64,000 nucleotides of DNA from Pseudomonas sp. S04. Its GTDB lineage: Bacteria > Pseudomonadota > Gammaproteobacteria > Pseudomonadales > Pseudomonadaceae. Position 1 is the stretch's first letter; every line of letters starts with the position of its first letter. Both the position numbers and the translations under genes were made by a program. Below the pieces are notes generated by a model, which was given only the letters and a program-made list of their open reading frames with translations, did not search any database and was not told the origin of the DNA. Of this stretch, positions 25,578-34,510 are shown one piece after another. The DNA is taken from positions 1,398,501 to 1,462,500 of the forward strand of contig NZ_CP019427.1 in assembly GCF_009834545.1 (NCBI RefSeq), in the 5' to 3' direction.

Positions 25578-26870
25578 TTACCAGAGGGCAACGCTGTAGC
25601 TCACCAGCACCCGCACTTCATCAGCGTCGCGGGCCGAATAGTTCGAACGATAGGTGGCATTGCGCAGGCGCAGGGCGACGTCCTTGAGGGCGCCGCTTTG
25701 CACCACGTACTTGATCTCGGTGTTGCGTTCCCATTCCTTGCCGGTCTCGCCATTGTTGAGCTTGATGTTGTCACCGCTCAGGTAACGGCTCATGAAACTC
25801 AGGCCGGGCACGCCCAGCTTGGCGAAGTCGTAATCGTAACGGGCCTGCCAGGAGCGTTCTTCGGCGCCGGCGAAGTCGTTGATCTGCACGAAGTTGACCA
25901 GGTAGGGATCGGAGCCGTCGACATAGGGGAAGGCGCTGTCGCCCGACATGTGCTGGTAACCGGCGCTGAATTTATGCCCGCTCAAGGCGTAGCTCAACAG
26001 GCCGTTGAGGGAGTTGTTGTCGATCTTGCCGCCGCGGGCCTGACCGGAATCGTCGCTGACCGCCAGGCGCAGGTCGGCGGCGAACGTCCCCGGACCTGCC
26101 GGCTGTGATGCCAGCAAACCGAGGAAGTGCTGGTTGTAGACCTCACCCAATTGAGCGAAGTGGTAGCTGGCGGTGATCTTGTCGGTGAACTTGTAGTCCA
26201 GGCCGCCGAAATCGAAATGGCTGCCCGCGACGGTGCCGGCGAAACGGCTGTTCTTGTTGTTCAGGGCGACGTCTTCGAAGTTGGTGCTGTCGCGGTCCTT
26301 GGCTTTGTCCAGGCGCCCGCCGGTGAAGGTCAGGTTCTTGATCTCCCTGGAGGTCAGCAGGCCGCCTTCGAAGGTCTGGGGCAGGATGCGTCCGTCGTTG
26401 GCCTTGAGGATCGGCAACTCGGGAATCAGGCTGCCGATCTTCAGCTCGGTGGCGGAGATCTTCACCTTGCCGGTGAGGCCTAGCTTGGAATATTCGTCGG
26501 CCGCGCGCCCGTCGTCATGGGTTGGCAACAGGCCAGTACCGGTACGGTCGGGGCTGGAGTCGAGCTTGATCCCGAGCATCCCCAGCGCGTCGACCCCGAA
26601 CCCGACGGTGCCGTCGGTGTAACCCGACTCGAGGTTGAGCATGAAGCCCTGGGCCCACTCGTCACGCTTGGATTGCTGGGCGCTGGTGCCACTGCGAAAG
26701 TCGCGGTTGAAGTACATGTTGCGGGTTTCCAGGGTCGCGCTACTGTCTTCGAAGAAGGCGGCATGACTGGCAGGCGTAAAGCCGGCTAGGGCGGCGGCAC
26801 TGGCAAGGGCGGTGGTACCAAGGCGGGAAAAACGAACAGGCAGGTAAGCCTGGGGCTGCGTAGACAGCAT
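25578..26870 (-). CDS. opdH: OprD-family porin, OpdH-like
   Basis: A 430-residue outer-membrane beta-barrel with a signal peptide ending near ASHA and the OprD start FFEDSSATLETRNMYFNRDF. The last residues (VRVLVSYSVALW) form the C-terminal strand needed for barrel insertion. Its place between tctC and tctD is that of PAO1 opdH, the tricarboxylate porin; that context, more than the sequence, suggests the name. ATG 26870 follows GGAG by nine bases. The leader carries an A-rich candidate Crc site. Confidence 0.9.
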   Translation of the reverse strand: MLSTQPQAYLPVRFSRLGTTALASAAALAGFTPASHAAFFEDSSATLETRNMYFNRDFRSGTSAQQSKRDEWAQGFMLNLESGYTDGTVGFGVDALGMLGIKLDSSPDRTGTGLLPTHDDGRAADEYSKLGLTGKVKISATELKIGSLIPELPILKANDGRILPQTFEGGLLTSREIKNLTFTGGRLDKAKDRDSTNFEDVALNNKNSRFAGTVAGSHFDFGGLDYKFTDKITASYHFAQLGEVYNQHFLGLLASQPAGPGTFAADLRLAVSDDSGQARGGKIDNNSLNGLLSYALSGHKFSAGYQHMSGDSAFPYVDGSDPYLVNFVQINDFAGAEERSWQARYDYDFAKLGVPGLSFMSRYLSGDNIKLNNGETGKEWERNTEIKYVVQSGALKDVALRLRNATYRSNYSARDADEVRVLVSYSVALW

Positions 26871-26880
26871 CGTGAAGCAC

Positions 26881-26899
26881 TCCATTTATTGTTCTTATT
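26881..26899 (-). promoter_or_regulatory. Candidate Hfq/Crc motif overlapping the opdH ribosome site
   Basis: On the minus strand AATAAGAACAATAAATGGA gives six consecutive A-R-N/A-A-N triplets running straight into the GGAG. This is the kind of site bound by Hfq-Crc under preferred carbon sources. It is the strongest such motif in the window. Confidence 0.5.
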
Positions 26900-27104
26900 G
26901 GGGCGAAAACGCATCGGGGCGTTTTTCGTTCACTACTCTCAAGGACACGGCAGTCGAAACTGTCCGTGGCTGGACTCTAACGGGCCAACCTTTCGCTAAC
27001 CTTTCAGAATACTTTCACCGGTTACGGGCTTCACAGCGGCGGATGCGGCTGTAAACTCCGCGCCGAAGAATGGCGTCGACCATCCCCACCTGAGGTAAAG
27101 ATCC

Positions 27105-27776
27105 ATGCGCGTGCTTCTCGTCGAAGACCATCTGCAGCTGGCCGAAAGTGTCGCCCAGGCGCTCAAGAGCACAGGGCTGACCGTGGATGTGCTGCACGAT
27201 GGGGTGGCGGCCGACCTGGCCTTGAGCAGCGAGGACTACGCGGTGGCGATCCTCGATGTGGGCCTGCCGCGCATGGACGGTTTTGAAGTACTGGCGCGCT
27301 TGCGCAGCCGTGGCAAAAACCTCCCGGTGCTGATGCTGACCGCCCGCAGCGACGTCAAGGATCGGGTCCATGGGCTCAACCTCGGTGCCGACGACTACCT
27401 GGCCAAACCCTTCGAATTGACCGAGCTTGAAGCGCGGGTCAAGGCTCTGCTGCGCCGCAGCGTGTTGGGTGGCGAACGCCAGCAGCGTTGCGGGGGGCTG
27501 GTGTATGACCTCGACACCCGGCGCTTCAGCCTCGGTGACGAACTGCTGACCCTGACCTCCCGCGAGCAGGCCGTGCTCGAGGCGCTGATTGCCCGTCCTG
27601 GGCGGGTGATGAGCAAGGAGCAATTGGCCTCCCAGGTGTTCGGTCTCGACGAGGAGGCCAGCCCCGACGCCATCGAAATCTACGTGCACCGCCTGCGCAA
27701 GAAACTCGACGGGCACTCAGTGGCCATCGTCACGTTCAGGGGGTTGGGCTACCTGTTGGAAAGCCGTGATGCATAA
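27105..27776 (+). CDS. tctD: Response regulator TctD
   Basis: A 223-residue OmpR/PhoB-type regulator. The receiver domain (1-115) has the acidic pair ED at 6-7, the phosphoacceptor aspartate in AILDVGLPRMDGFEV (D51) and the conserved lysine in LAKPF. The winged-helix DNA-binding domain follows (about 125-220, LTSREQAVLEALI and YVHRLRKKL). It is divergent from opdH and should activate the tct genes in response to tricarboxylates. GAGGTAAAGATCC precedes its ATG. Confidence 0.95.
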   Translation: MRVLLVEDHLQLAESVAQALKSTGLTVDVLHDGVAADLALSSEDYAVAILDVGLPRMDGFEVLARLRSRGKNLPVLMLTARSDVKDRVHGLNLGADDYLAKPFELTELEARVKALLRRSVLGGERQQRCGGLVYDLDTRRFSLGDELLTLTSREQAVLEALIARPGRVMSKEQLASQVFGLDEEASPDAIEIYVHRLRKKLDGHSVAIVTFRGLGYLLESRDA

Positions 27777-29154
27777 GCCCAGGAGTCTGCGCTGGGGGTT
27801 GCTGGGCAACCTCGCGCTGTTGCTGGTGGTGCTGATGATCGCCAGCGGCCTGAGCGCCTACTGGAATGGCCGGGAAGCGGCCGACACCGCCTATGACCGG
27901 ACCTTGCTGGCTTCGGCGCGGACCATCGCCGCCGGCCTGTCCCAGCGTGACGGCAGCCTCAGTGCCGATGTGCCGTACGTGGCGCTGGACACCTTCGCCT
28001 ACGACAGTGCCGGGCGCATCTACTACCAGGTCAACGACATCCACCAGAAGCTGATTTCCGGTTACGAAAACCTCCCGGGCCCGCCGCCCGGCACCCCGCG
28101 CACCGACGACTATCCGGCGCTGGCACGCTTCTACAACGCCACTTACCTGGGCCAGAACGTGCGGGTCGTCAGCCTGCTCAAGGCCGTGAGCGAACCGAAC
28201 ATGAACGGCATGGCGGAAATTCGCGTGGCGGAAACCGACGAGGCGCGAGTGAGCATGGCCCGCAGCCTGATGGCCGATACCTTGCTGCGCCTGGGCATGC
28301 TCGCCGGAGGCGCCTTGCTCCTGGTGTGGTTTGCCGTGAGTGCCGCGTTGCGTCCGCTGGAGCGCTTGCGCACCGCGGTGGAAGAGCGCCAACCGGATGA
28401 CTTGCGGCCGCTGCCGTTGGTCCAGGTACAGCGTGAATTGTGGCCCCTGGTGCGCGCCCTCAACCATTTCACCGAGCGCCTGCGCGGCCAGTTCGAGCGC
28501 CAGGCGCAATTCATTGCCGACGCCGCCCACGAGTTGCGCACCCCGCTGGCGGCGCTCAAGGCGCGCCTTGAACTGGGCTTGCGCGCCACTGAGCCGCAGA
28601 CCTGGCGCAGCACCCTGGAAAGCGCCGCCCAAGGCACCGATCGCCTGACGCACCTGGCCAATCAACTGCTGTCGCTGGCCCGTGTCGAGAATGGCGCGCG
28701 GGCGATTGCCGAGGGCGGGGCGCAGTTGCTCGACCTGAGCCAACTGGCACGCGAACTCGGCATGGCCATGGCACCTCTGGCCCATGCCCGGGGGGTTGCC
28801 CTGGCGCTGGAAGCTGACGAACCGGTGTGGTTGCGCGGTGAGCCGACACTGCTCAACGAGTTGCTGAGCAACCTGGTGGACAACGCCCTGGCCCACACGC
28901 CAGCAGGTGGCAACGTGATCTTGCGCGTCAGCGCGCCGGCAGTGCTGGAGGTTGAAGATGACGGGCCGGGGATTCCGCTGGAGGAGCGTGACCGGGTGTT
29001 CGAACGCTTCTACCGCCGCAACCAGCAAGTCGCAGGGTCTGGCTTGGGGTTGGCGATTGTCGGGGAAATCTGCCGCGCGCACCTGGCCCACATTACTCTG
29101 CACGACGGTGCACAGGCTGGGCTGAAGGTTCGGGTCAGTTTTATCGCGGGCTAA
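27769..29154 (+). CDS. tctE: Sensor histidine kinase TctE
   Basis: A 461-residue membrane kinase. Two helices (about 12-32 and 168-188) flank a periplasmic sensor domain. The HisKA helix has the phosphorylated histidine in DAAHELRTPLAALKARLELG. The ATP-binding domain shows the N box NLVDNALAHTPAGG, G1 VEDDGPGIP and G2 GSGLGLAIVG. ATG 27769 overlaps the tctD stop by eight bases; a GTG one codon earlier is possible. It partners TctD to sense extracellular tricarboxylates. Confidence 0.95.
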   Translation: MHKPRSLRWGLLGNLALLLVVLMIASGLSAYWNGREAADTAYDRTLLASARTIAAGLSQRDGSLSADVPYVALDTFAYDSAGRIYYQVNDIHQKLISGYENLPGPPPGTPRTDDYPALARFYNATYLGQNVRVVSLLKAVSEPNMNGMAEIRVAETDEARVSMARSLMADTLLRLGMLAGGALLLVWFAVSAALRPLERLRTAVEERQPDDLRPLPLVQVQRELWPLVRALNHFTERLRGQFERQAQFIADAAHELRTPLAALKARLELGLRATEPQTWRSTLESAAQGTDRLTHLANQLLSLARVENGARAIAEGGAQLLDLSQLARELGMAMAPLAHARGVALALEADEPVWLRGEPTLLNELLSNLVDNALAHTPAGGNVILRVSAPAVLEVEDDGPGIPLEERDRVFERFYRRNQQVAGSGLGLAIVGEICRAHLAHITLHDGAQAGLKVRVSFIAG

Positions 29155-29163
29155 AAACAACTA

Positions 29164-29183
29164 AGCCCGGCCGAGGCCGGGCT
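29164..29183. terminator. GC-rich hairpin between tctE and the repeat-peptide gene
   Basis: AGCCCGGCC-GA-GGCCGGGCT is a perfect 9-bp stem in the 48-bp convergent gap. On the minus strand it is followed by TAGTTGTTTTT, so it should end the repeat-peptide transcript; on the plus strand it lacks a T-run. Confidence 0.65.
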
Positions 29184-29202
29184 GTGAGCAGAGATTCAGC
29201 AC

Positions 29203-29409
29203 TTAGCTGAGGTTGGCCGAACCGGTGCGATCGAAGCCATCAGCGGCGAGGGTGGCGGAACCGGTGCGATCGAAGCCATCAGCGGCGAGGGTAGCGGACC
29301 CGGTGCGATCAAAACCATCAGCGGCAATCGTGCGGTCATAACCGTCGGCGGCGAAGGTGTTGGCGGCCAGGACGGAGAGGGTCAGGGCGAGGATCAGTTG
29401 GGTTTTCAT
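29203..29409 (-). CDS. Small exported protein of tandem AADGFDRTGSATL repeats
   Basis: A 68-residue protein. Residues 1-20 form a classical signal peptide (LILALTLSVLAANTFA), and the rest is four copies of ADG(Y/F)DRT, three of them in perfect or near-perfect 13-residue units AADGFDRTGSATL (residues 29-67). The mature peptide is about 48 residues, acidic, with no cysteine. I have a vague recollection of related short repeat proteins in Pseudomonas, without a proven role. A ribosome site GGAGTCACCACC precedes ATG 29409. The DNA repeats are also near-identical, so copy number may vary. Confidence 0.8.
   Translation of the reverse strand: MKTQLILALTLSVLAANTFAADGYDRTIAADGFDRTGSATLAADGFDRTGSATLAADGFDRTGSANLS
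29209..29352. repeat. 39-bp tandem repeats inside the small exported gene
   Basis: Three units of 39 bp plus a diverged fourth. The two copies nearest the 3' end of the gene differ at very few positions, more alike than needed for protein conservation alone. This suggests recent expansion or conversion. Confidence 0.85.
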
Positions 29410-29662
29410 GGTGGTGACTCCGAGGTGTTGAGGATGTTGTGTGGGGTTGAAGCTGATACTACTCGGATGAATTTGATTAAAAAGCGCAAATAAACGCTCA
29501 AATAAATCGAATTATTAGATGTGATGGCCTTCAGGCCTATTCAAGCAATACAGGCGGTAGAGGGTGGGGCCGCAGGCTCCAGATCTGGTGCGGCGGGCGT
29601 TTTTGCCGCAAGAACGATTTCCTGCGGCCGATGTTCGAAAGCACTTTTAAGTGCGGGGTGGG

Positions 29663-29926
29663 TCAGCCGTTAGAGCAACCATTACCCATGACGCTGTAAC
29701 GCAGGATATGCCGTTGACCGCTCGAGTCTTCATATTCCATGCGCGCTGGCACAACTTCGCAAACACTGGGTATTTCGCTCATGGAGATAACTTTGGCGAT
29801 ATCCAGGTGGGTGGAGTAAGTGTATTCCTCTACCGCTACTGTATTGCCTGCAACATCAGTCGGGACCTCGTCTGCCATGGCGGTAACGCACAGACTGCTG
29901 AGGGCCAGAACCAATAAAGCTTTCAT
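29663..29926 (-). CDS. DUF2790 small periplasmic protein
   Basis: An 87-residue exported protein with a signal peptide (LLVLALSSLCVTAMA) and the DUF2790 pattern HLDIAKVISMSEIPSVCEVVPARMEYEDS, ending in YSVMGNGC, with two cysteines likely to form a disulfide. DUF2790 proteins are found mainly in Pseudomonas, often in several copies; the function is unknown. A 253-bp gap separates it from the repeat-peptide gene. Its start is preceded by AAGGTAAATTTCAA. Confidence 0.88.
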   Translation of the reverse strand: MKALLVLALSSLCVTAMADEVPTDVAGNTVAVEEYTYSTHLDIAKVISMSEIPSVCEVVPARMEYEDSSGQRHILRYSVMGNGCSNG

Positions 29927-30299
29927 TTGAAATTTACCTTTCTGAGGTCGAGAGGGGTCACGCAGCCTTTGTGGGGCTGCGTGTATATCTGGATTTAGTT
30001 ACTGTGGATTAACTGCCTTCGTGGGGGCTGCAACTGGGTTAATCACATTGCCGAGTTGGCGAGGCGGATTTTAGGCGTGGGGCGCGGATTCATATAGCCG
30101 CGCTTTTGATAAACACTGTTGACAGATCTTGTAACAATCCCCGAAACATCGGCTACCTGGAACGTCCGTACGGCTATGCGCCGGGAAATCTGGACGATTT
30201 GTAGGGGCTTGTTACTACCATCGTCGAATGGTTCTATAGGCCCGCCTCGGGCTACAACGGGGTCATACAAAAACAACTATTTCACCGAGGTAAAGAAAG
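29927..30299. promoter_or_regulatory. acs upstream region with candidate Crc motif
   Basis: This 373-bp gap holds the divergent promoters of the DUF2790 gene and acs. ACAAAAACAACTA at 30267-30279, seven bases before the GAGG ribosome site of acs, fits an AANAAN Hfq/Crc target. A minus-strand open frame at 30043-30276 is judged spurious. I see no clear sigma-54 box. Confidence 0.4.
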
Positions 30300-32255
30300 A
30301 TGAGTGCGGCTTCTCTGTATCCCGTTCGTCCCGAGGTTGCGGCCAATACCCTGACTGACGAGGCGACCTACAAGGCCATGTACCAGCAGTCGGTCGTCAA
30401 CCCGGACGGCTTCTGGCGCGAACAAGCCAAGCGCCTCGACTGGATCAAGCCTTTCACCACGGTGAAGCAGACCTCGTTCGACGACCACCATGTCGACATC
30501 AAGTGGTTCGCCGACGGCACCCTGAACGTTTCCTACAACTGCCTCGACCGTCACCTGGCCGAGCGCGGTGACCAGATCGCGATCATCTGGGAAGGCGATG
30601 ACCCTTCCGAGAGCCGCAACATCACCTACCGCGAGCTGCACGAACAAGTCTGCAAGTTTGCCAACGCCCTGCGTGGCCAGGATGTGCACCGCGGCGACGT
30701 GGTGACTATCTATATGCCGATGATCCCCGAAGCCGTGGTCGCCATGCTGGCCTGCACCCGGATCGGCGCGATTCACTCGGTGGTGTTCGGCGGCTTCTCG
30801 CCCGAAGCCCTGGCCGGACGGATCATCGACTGCAAATCGAAAGTGGTGATCACCGCTGACGAAGGCCTGCGTGCCGGCAAGAAAATTTCCCTCAAGGCCA
30901 ACGTCGACGACGCGCTGACCAACCCGGAAACCAGCAGCATCCAGAAAGTCATCGTGTGCAAGCGCACCGGTGGCGACATCAAGTGGAACCAGCATCGCGA
31001 TATCTGGTACGAAGACCTGATGAAAGTCGCGGGCACCGTCTGCGCGCCGAAAGAAATGGGCGCCGAAGAAGCGCTGTTCATCCTCTACACCTCCGGCTCC
31101 ACCGGCAAGCCAAAGGGCGTTCAGCACACCACCGGCGGCTACCTGCTGTACGCGGCGCTGACCCATGAGCGCGTGTTCGACTACCGTCCGGGCGAAATCT
31201 ACTGGTGCACCGCCGACGTCGGCTGGGTCACTGGCCACACCTACATCGTCTACGGCCCGCTGGCCAATGGCGCGACCACCCTGCTGTTCGAAGGTGTGCC
31301 GAACTACCCGGACATCACCCGGGTGGGGAAAATCGTCGACAAGCACCAGGTCAATATCCTCTACACCGCGCCGACCGCGATCCGCGCGATGATGGCCTCC
31401 GGCACTGCCGCCTGCGAAGGCACCGATGGCAGCAGCCTGCGCCTGTTGGGTTCGGTGGGCGAGCCGATCAACCCAGAAGCTTGGGACTGGTACTACAAGA
31501 ACGTCGGACAATCGCGTTGCCCGATCGTCGACACCTGGTGGCAGACCGAAACCGGCGCCACCCTGATGAGCCCGCTGCCGGGCGCTCACGCCCTCAAGCC
31601 AGGCTCTGCGGCGCGTCCGTTCTTCGGCGTGGTGCCGGCGCTGGTGGATAACCTGGGCAACATCATCGAAGGTGCGGCCGAAGGCAACCTGGTGATCCTC
31701 GACTCGTGGCCAGGCCAGGCCCGTACCCTGTACGGCGACCATGACCGTTTTGTCGACACCTACTTCAAGACCTTCCGCGGCATGTACTTCACCGGCGACG
31801 GTGCTCGTCGCGACGAAGACGGCTACTGGTGGATCACCGGCCGGGTGGATGACGTGCTCAACGTCTCCGGCCACCGCATGGGCACCGCCGAGATCGAAAG
31901 CGCGATGGTCGCCCACCCGAAAGTCGCCGAGGCCGCCGTAGTCGGTGTGCCGCACGACATCAAGGGTCAGGGGATCTATGTCTACGTCACCCTCAACGGT
32001 GGCGAAGAGCCGAACGAAGCGTTGCGCCTGGAACTGAAGAACTGGGTGCGCAAGGAGATCGGTCCGATCGCCTCGCCGGATGTCATCCAGTGGGCGCCAG
32101 GGCTGCCGAAAACCCGTTCGGGGAAAATCATGCGCCGCATCCTGCGCAAGATTGCCACGGCTGAGTACGATGGCTTGGGTGACATCTCGACCCTGGCCGA
32201 CCCGGGTGTGGTGCAGCATTTGATCGATACTCACAAGACGATGAATGTTGCGTAA
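30300..32255 (+). CDS. acs: Acetyl-CoA synthetase
   Basis: A 651-residue AMP-forming ligase that turns acetate, ATP and CoA into acetyl-CoA. The adenylation P-loop [20 protein letters not shown], the TWWQTETG motif, [15 protein letters not shown] and the C-terminal [13 protein letters not shown] with the regulatory acetylated lysine (about K609) are all present. Full length. GAGGTAAAGAAAG precedes the ATG. A strong terminator follows 20 bp after the stop. Confidence 0.98.
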   Translation: MSAASLYPVRPEVAANTLTDEATYKAMYQQSVVNPDGFWREQAKRLDWIKPFTTVKQTSFDDHHVDIKWFADGTLNVSYNCLDRHLAERGDQIAIIWEGDDPSESRNITYRELHEQVCKFANALRGQDVHRGDVVTIYMPMIPEAVVAMLACTRIGAIHSVVFGGFSPEALAGRIIDCKSKVVITADEGLRAGKKISLKANVDDALTNPETSSIQKVIVCKRTGGDIKWNQHRDIWYEDLMKVAGTVCAPKEMGAEEALFILYTSGSTGKPKGVQHTTGGYLLYAALTHERVFDYRPGEIYWCTADVGWVTGHTYIVYGPLANGATTLLFEGVPNYPDITRVGKIVDKHQVNILYTAPTAIRAMMASGTAACEGTDGSSLRLLGSVGEPINPEAWDWYYKNVGQSRCPIVDTWWQTETGATLMSPLPGAHALKPGSAARPFFGVVPALVDNLGNIIEGAAEGNLVILDSWPGQARTLYGDHDRFVDTYFKTFRGMYFTGDGARRDEDGYWWITGRVDDVLNVSGHRMGTAEIESAMVAHPKVAEAAVVGVPHDIKGQGIYVYVTLNGGEEPNEALRLELKNWVRKEIGPIASPDVIQWAPGLPKTRSGKIMRRILRKIATAEYDGLGDISTLADPGVVQHLIDTHKTMNVA

Positions 32256-32275
32256 GCGCTGATTCTGAGTCACTG

Positions 32276-32311
32276 AAAGCCCCGTCAGGTGTGAGCCTGG
32301 CGGGGCTTTTT
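32276..32311 (+). terminator. Rho-independent terminator of acs
   Basis: AAAGCCCCG-T-CAGG and CCTG-G-CGGGGCTTT pair with a six-base loop, followed by a T-run. Confidence 0.9.
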
Positions 32312-32347
32312 CATGCCTGACGTTTTTGTGGTGACTGCACTGGTCTC

Positions 32348-32439
32348 TTCGCGGGCAAGCCCGCTCCCACAGGGGGTTTCGGTGTGCACGCGATCTGAGT
32401 CACGCCACAAAAACTGTGGGAGCGGGCTTGCCCGCGATG
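32348..32439. repeat. REPIN: two inverted REP elements
   Basis: TTCGCGGGCAAGCCCGCTCC and its near-exact reverse complement (32414-32439) are 41 bp apart. This is the typical Pseudomonas REP doublet thought to be mobilised by RAYT transposases; no RAYT gene is in the window. Confidence 0.85.
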
Positions 32440-32955
32440 ACGATCTGTCAGGCACCACTTAAACACCGGCCAATAATTATCGGCTTCTATCCTCGGAACA
32501 TTCTTACTGTTACCCGCGTTCTTTCAAGTTACTGAATGTGTAACCGCATCACGCCGATCCGGGGCGTAGGGAAACGCCGCGCTCCAAATCAGGGGCTCAA
32601 ACGCCCCCCATAAAAATAAGACCCCACGCTGCGCTTGCCGGATTAGAAGGGTTTGCCAATAATAGGCCCGCAATTTGCAGTATTGATCGGTTCACTGTCT
32701 TTTTCTCTTGCATGATTTTGCAGGGCTGTCAACGTGCCTAAACGGCTTTCTCGGTGCTTCTGTAATTTGTTGTCGCATTGAAGAAATATCGACTTCGGGC
32801 CTGTCGTTAGAATGCCGATCACTCGCTCGTCGTTGTCCGCGTTGAAAACAACGCGCGCCGACCAGGACGCAGCAACGTTTTTTACGTTTAACCCATTCGC
32901 ATATTGGGCTGATGCTCACTCTGCCGTTTTCGCCCTTTACCGATGGAGTCCTAAG
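32440..32955. other. Gene-free leader and promoter region of the aot operon
   Basis: This roughly 500-bp stretch has no credible coding sequence. It is AT-richer than the flanks, holds the ArgR-type half-sites listed separately and presumably the aot promoter(s). A plus-strand frame running into aotJ from 32812 lacks a ribosome site and looks non-coding. Confidence 0.5.
32727..32786. promoter_or_regulatory. Candidate ArgR operator upstream of aotJ
   Basis: TGTCGC-N8-AA, the published Pseudomonas ArgR half-site, is matched exactly at 32771-32786. Weaker copies lie exactly 22 and 44 bp upstream (TCTCGG at 32749, TGTCAA-N8-AA at 32727), giving a phased direct-repeat array about 170-230 bp before the aotJ ATG. 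Confidence 0.5.
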
Positions 32956-33729
32956 ATGAAGAAACTCGTGCTTCTTGGCGCCCTGGCACTGTCCGTGCTG
33001 TCCCTGCCAACGTTCGCCGATGAAAAGCCTCTGAAAATTGGTATCGAGGCGGCTTACCCTCCGTTCGCGTCCAAGTCGCCGGACGGCAGCATCGTTGGTT
33101 TCGACTACGACATCGGCAACGCCTTGTGCGAAGAGATGAAGGTCAAGTGCGTTTGGGTCGAGCAAGAGTTCGACGGCCTGATCCCGGCACTCAAGGTGCG
33201 CAAGATCGACGCCATCCTGTCGTCCATGTCGATCACCGAAGATCGCAAGAAGTCCGTGGACTTTACCAACAAGTACTACAACACCCCGGCACGCCTGGTG
33301 ATGAAGGCCGGCACCCAGGTTGGCGACAACCTGGCCGAGCTCAAGGGCAAGAACATCGGTGTGCAGCGTGGTTCGATTCACGAGCGTTTCGCTCGTGAAG
33401 TCCTGGCCCCGCTGGGTGCGGAAATCAAGCCATACGGTTCGCAGAACGAGATCTACCTGGACGTGGCTGCCGGTCGCCTCGACGGCACCGTGGCAGACGC
33501 TACCCTGTTGAATGATGGCTTCCTGAAAACCGACGCTGGCAAAGGCTTCGCGTTTGTTGGCCCGGCCTTCACCGACGTCAAATACTTCGGCGACGGCGTG
33601 GGTATCGCAGTACGCAAGGGTGATGCGTTGAAAGACAAGATCAACACCGCGATCACTGGCATTCGCGAGAATGGCAAGTACAAGCAAATCCAGGACAAGT
33701 ACTTCGACTTCGACATTTACGGCAAGTAA
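32956..33729 (+). CDS. aotJ: Arginine/ornithine-binding periplasmic protein AotJ
   Basis: A 257-residue periplasmic receptor with a signal peptide ([18 protein letters not shown]). The mature start [23 protein letters not shown] and the [19 protein letters not shown] motif identify the Lys/Arg/Orn/His-binding family. First gene of aotJQMOP-argR, the arginine/ornithine ABC importer operon of Pseudomonas. A hairpin with T-run after its stop probably lowers read-through, so the receptor is made in excess. ATG 32956 follows GGAGTCCTAAG. Confidence 0.96.
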   Translation: MKKLVLLGALALSVLSLPTFADEKPLKIGIEAAYPPFASKSPDGSIVGFDYDIGNALCEEMKVKCVWVEQEFDGLIPALKVRKIDAILSSMSITEDRKKSVDFTNKYYNTPARLVMKAGTQVGDNLAELKGKNIGVQRGSIHERFAREVLAPLGAEIKPYGSQNEIYLDVAAGRLDGTVADATLLNDGFLKTDAGKGFAFVGPAFTDVKYFGDGVGIAVRKGDALKDKINTAITGIRENGKYKQIQDKYFDFDIYGK

Positions 33730-33750
33730 ATCGTCGCAGCGACAAGTCCG

Positions 33751-33794
33751 AAATGGCGCAAGCAACAGGATCTCTGAGGTTTGCGCCATTTTTT
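33751..33794 (+). terminator. Intra-operon attenuator/terminator between aotJ and aotQ
   Basis: AAATGGCGCAA and TTGCGCCATTT form an 11-bp perfect stem ending in six Ts, within the 91-bp gap. Such partial terminators after a binding-protein gene are common in ABC operons. Confidence 0.85.
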
Positions 33795-33820
33795 CATCCC
33801 AATTTTCGAGGACCTGAATC

Positions 33821-34510
33821 ATGTTGAAAGGCTACGGGGCTGTCATCCTCGATGGCGCATGGCTGACGCTTCAGCTCGCCTTGTCGTCCATGGCCCTGGC
33901 CATTGTTCTGGGTCTGATCGGGGTCGCATTGCGCCTGTCGCCGGTACGCTGGCTGGCCTGGCTGGGCGATCTGTACTCCACGGTAATCCGCGGTATTCCC
34001 GACCTGGTACTGATCCTGCTGATTTTCTACGGCGGTCAGGACCTGCTCAACCGCGTAGCGCCGTTGCTTGGTTATGACGACTACATCGACCTGAATCCGC
34101 TGGTCGCCGGTATCGGCACCCTGGGCTTCATCTTCGGTGCGTACCTGTCGGAAACCTTCCGCGGTGCCTTCATGGCGATCCCCAAGGGGCAGGCCGAAGC
34201 GGGCATGGCCTACGGCATGAGCAGCTTCCAGGTGTTCTTCCGGGTCCTGGTGCCACAGATGATTCGCCTGGCGATTCCCGGCTTTACCAACAACTGGCTG
34301 GTATTGACCAAGGCCACTGCGCTGATTTCGGTGGTGGGTCTGCAAGACATGATGTTCAAGGCCAAGCAGGCGGCAGATGCCACCCGCGAGCCTTTCACCT
34401 TCTTCCTCGCGGTGGCGGCAATGTACCTGGTGATCACCAGTGTCTCGTTGCTGGCATTGCGTCACCTTGAGAAGCGCTACTCGGTAGGCGTAAGGGCGGC
34501 TGATCTATGA
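33821..34510 (+). CDS. aotQ: Arginine/ornithine ABC permease AotQ
   Basis: A 229-residue HisQ/GlnP-type permease with about five helices. The EAA loop AFMAIPKGQAEAGMAYGMSSFQVFFRVLVPQ contacts the ATPase AotP. Its stop overlaps the aotM start as ATGA. Confidence 0.95.
   Translation: MLKGYGAVILDGAWLTLQLALSSMALAIVLGLIGVALRLSPVRWLAWLGDLYSTVIRGIPDLVLILLIFYGGQDLLNRVAPLLGYDDYIDLNPLVAGIGTLGFIFGAYLSETFRGAFMAIPKGQAEAGMAYGMSSFQVFFRVLVPQMIRLAIPGFTNNWLVLTKATALISVVGLQDMMFKAKQAADATREPFTFFLAVAAMYLVITSVSLLALRHLEKRYSVGVRAADL

Noticed and set aside
22499..29154. Tripartite transporter cluster considered as a newly acquired island
   Set aside because: Gene order and divergent two-component system match a conserved Pseudomonas cluster.
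30043..30276. 77-residue minus-strand open frame upstream of acs
   Set aside because: It covers the acs promoter region, has no ribosome site and no recognisable protein features.
30282..32273. 663-residue minus-strand frame opposite acs
   Set aside because: Antisense shadow of acetyl-CoA synthetase with no family motifs.
32348..32439. Inverted repeats considered as ends of an insertion sequence
   Set aside because: The core matches Pseudomonas REP sequences found at several other intergenic places in the window, and no transposase is between them.
32812..32955. N-terminal extension of aotJ
   Set aside because: The in-frame ATG at 32956 has a ribosome site and begins a proper signal peptide; the extension would bury it.
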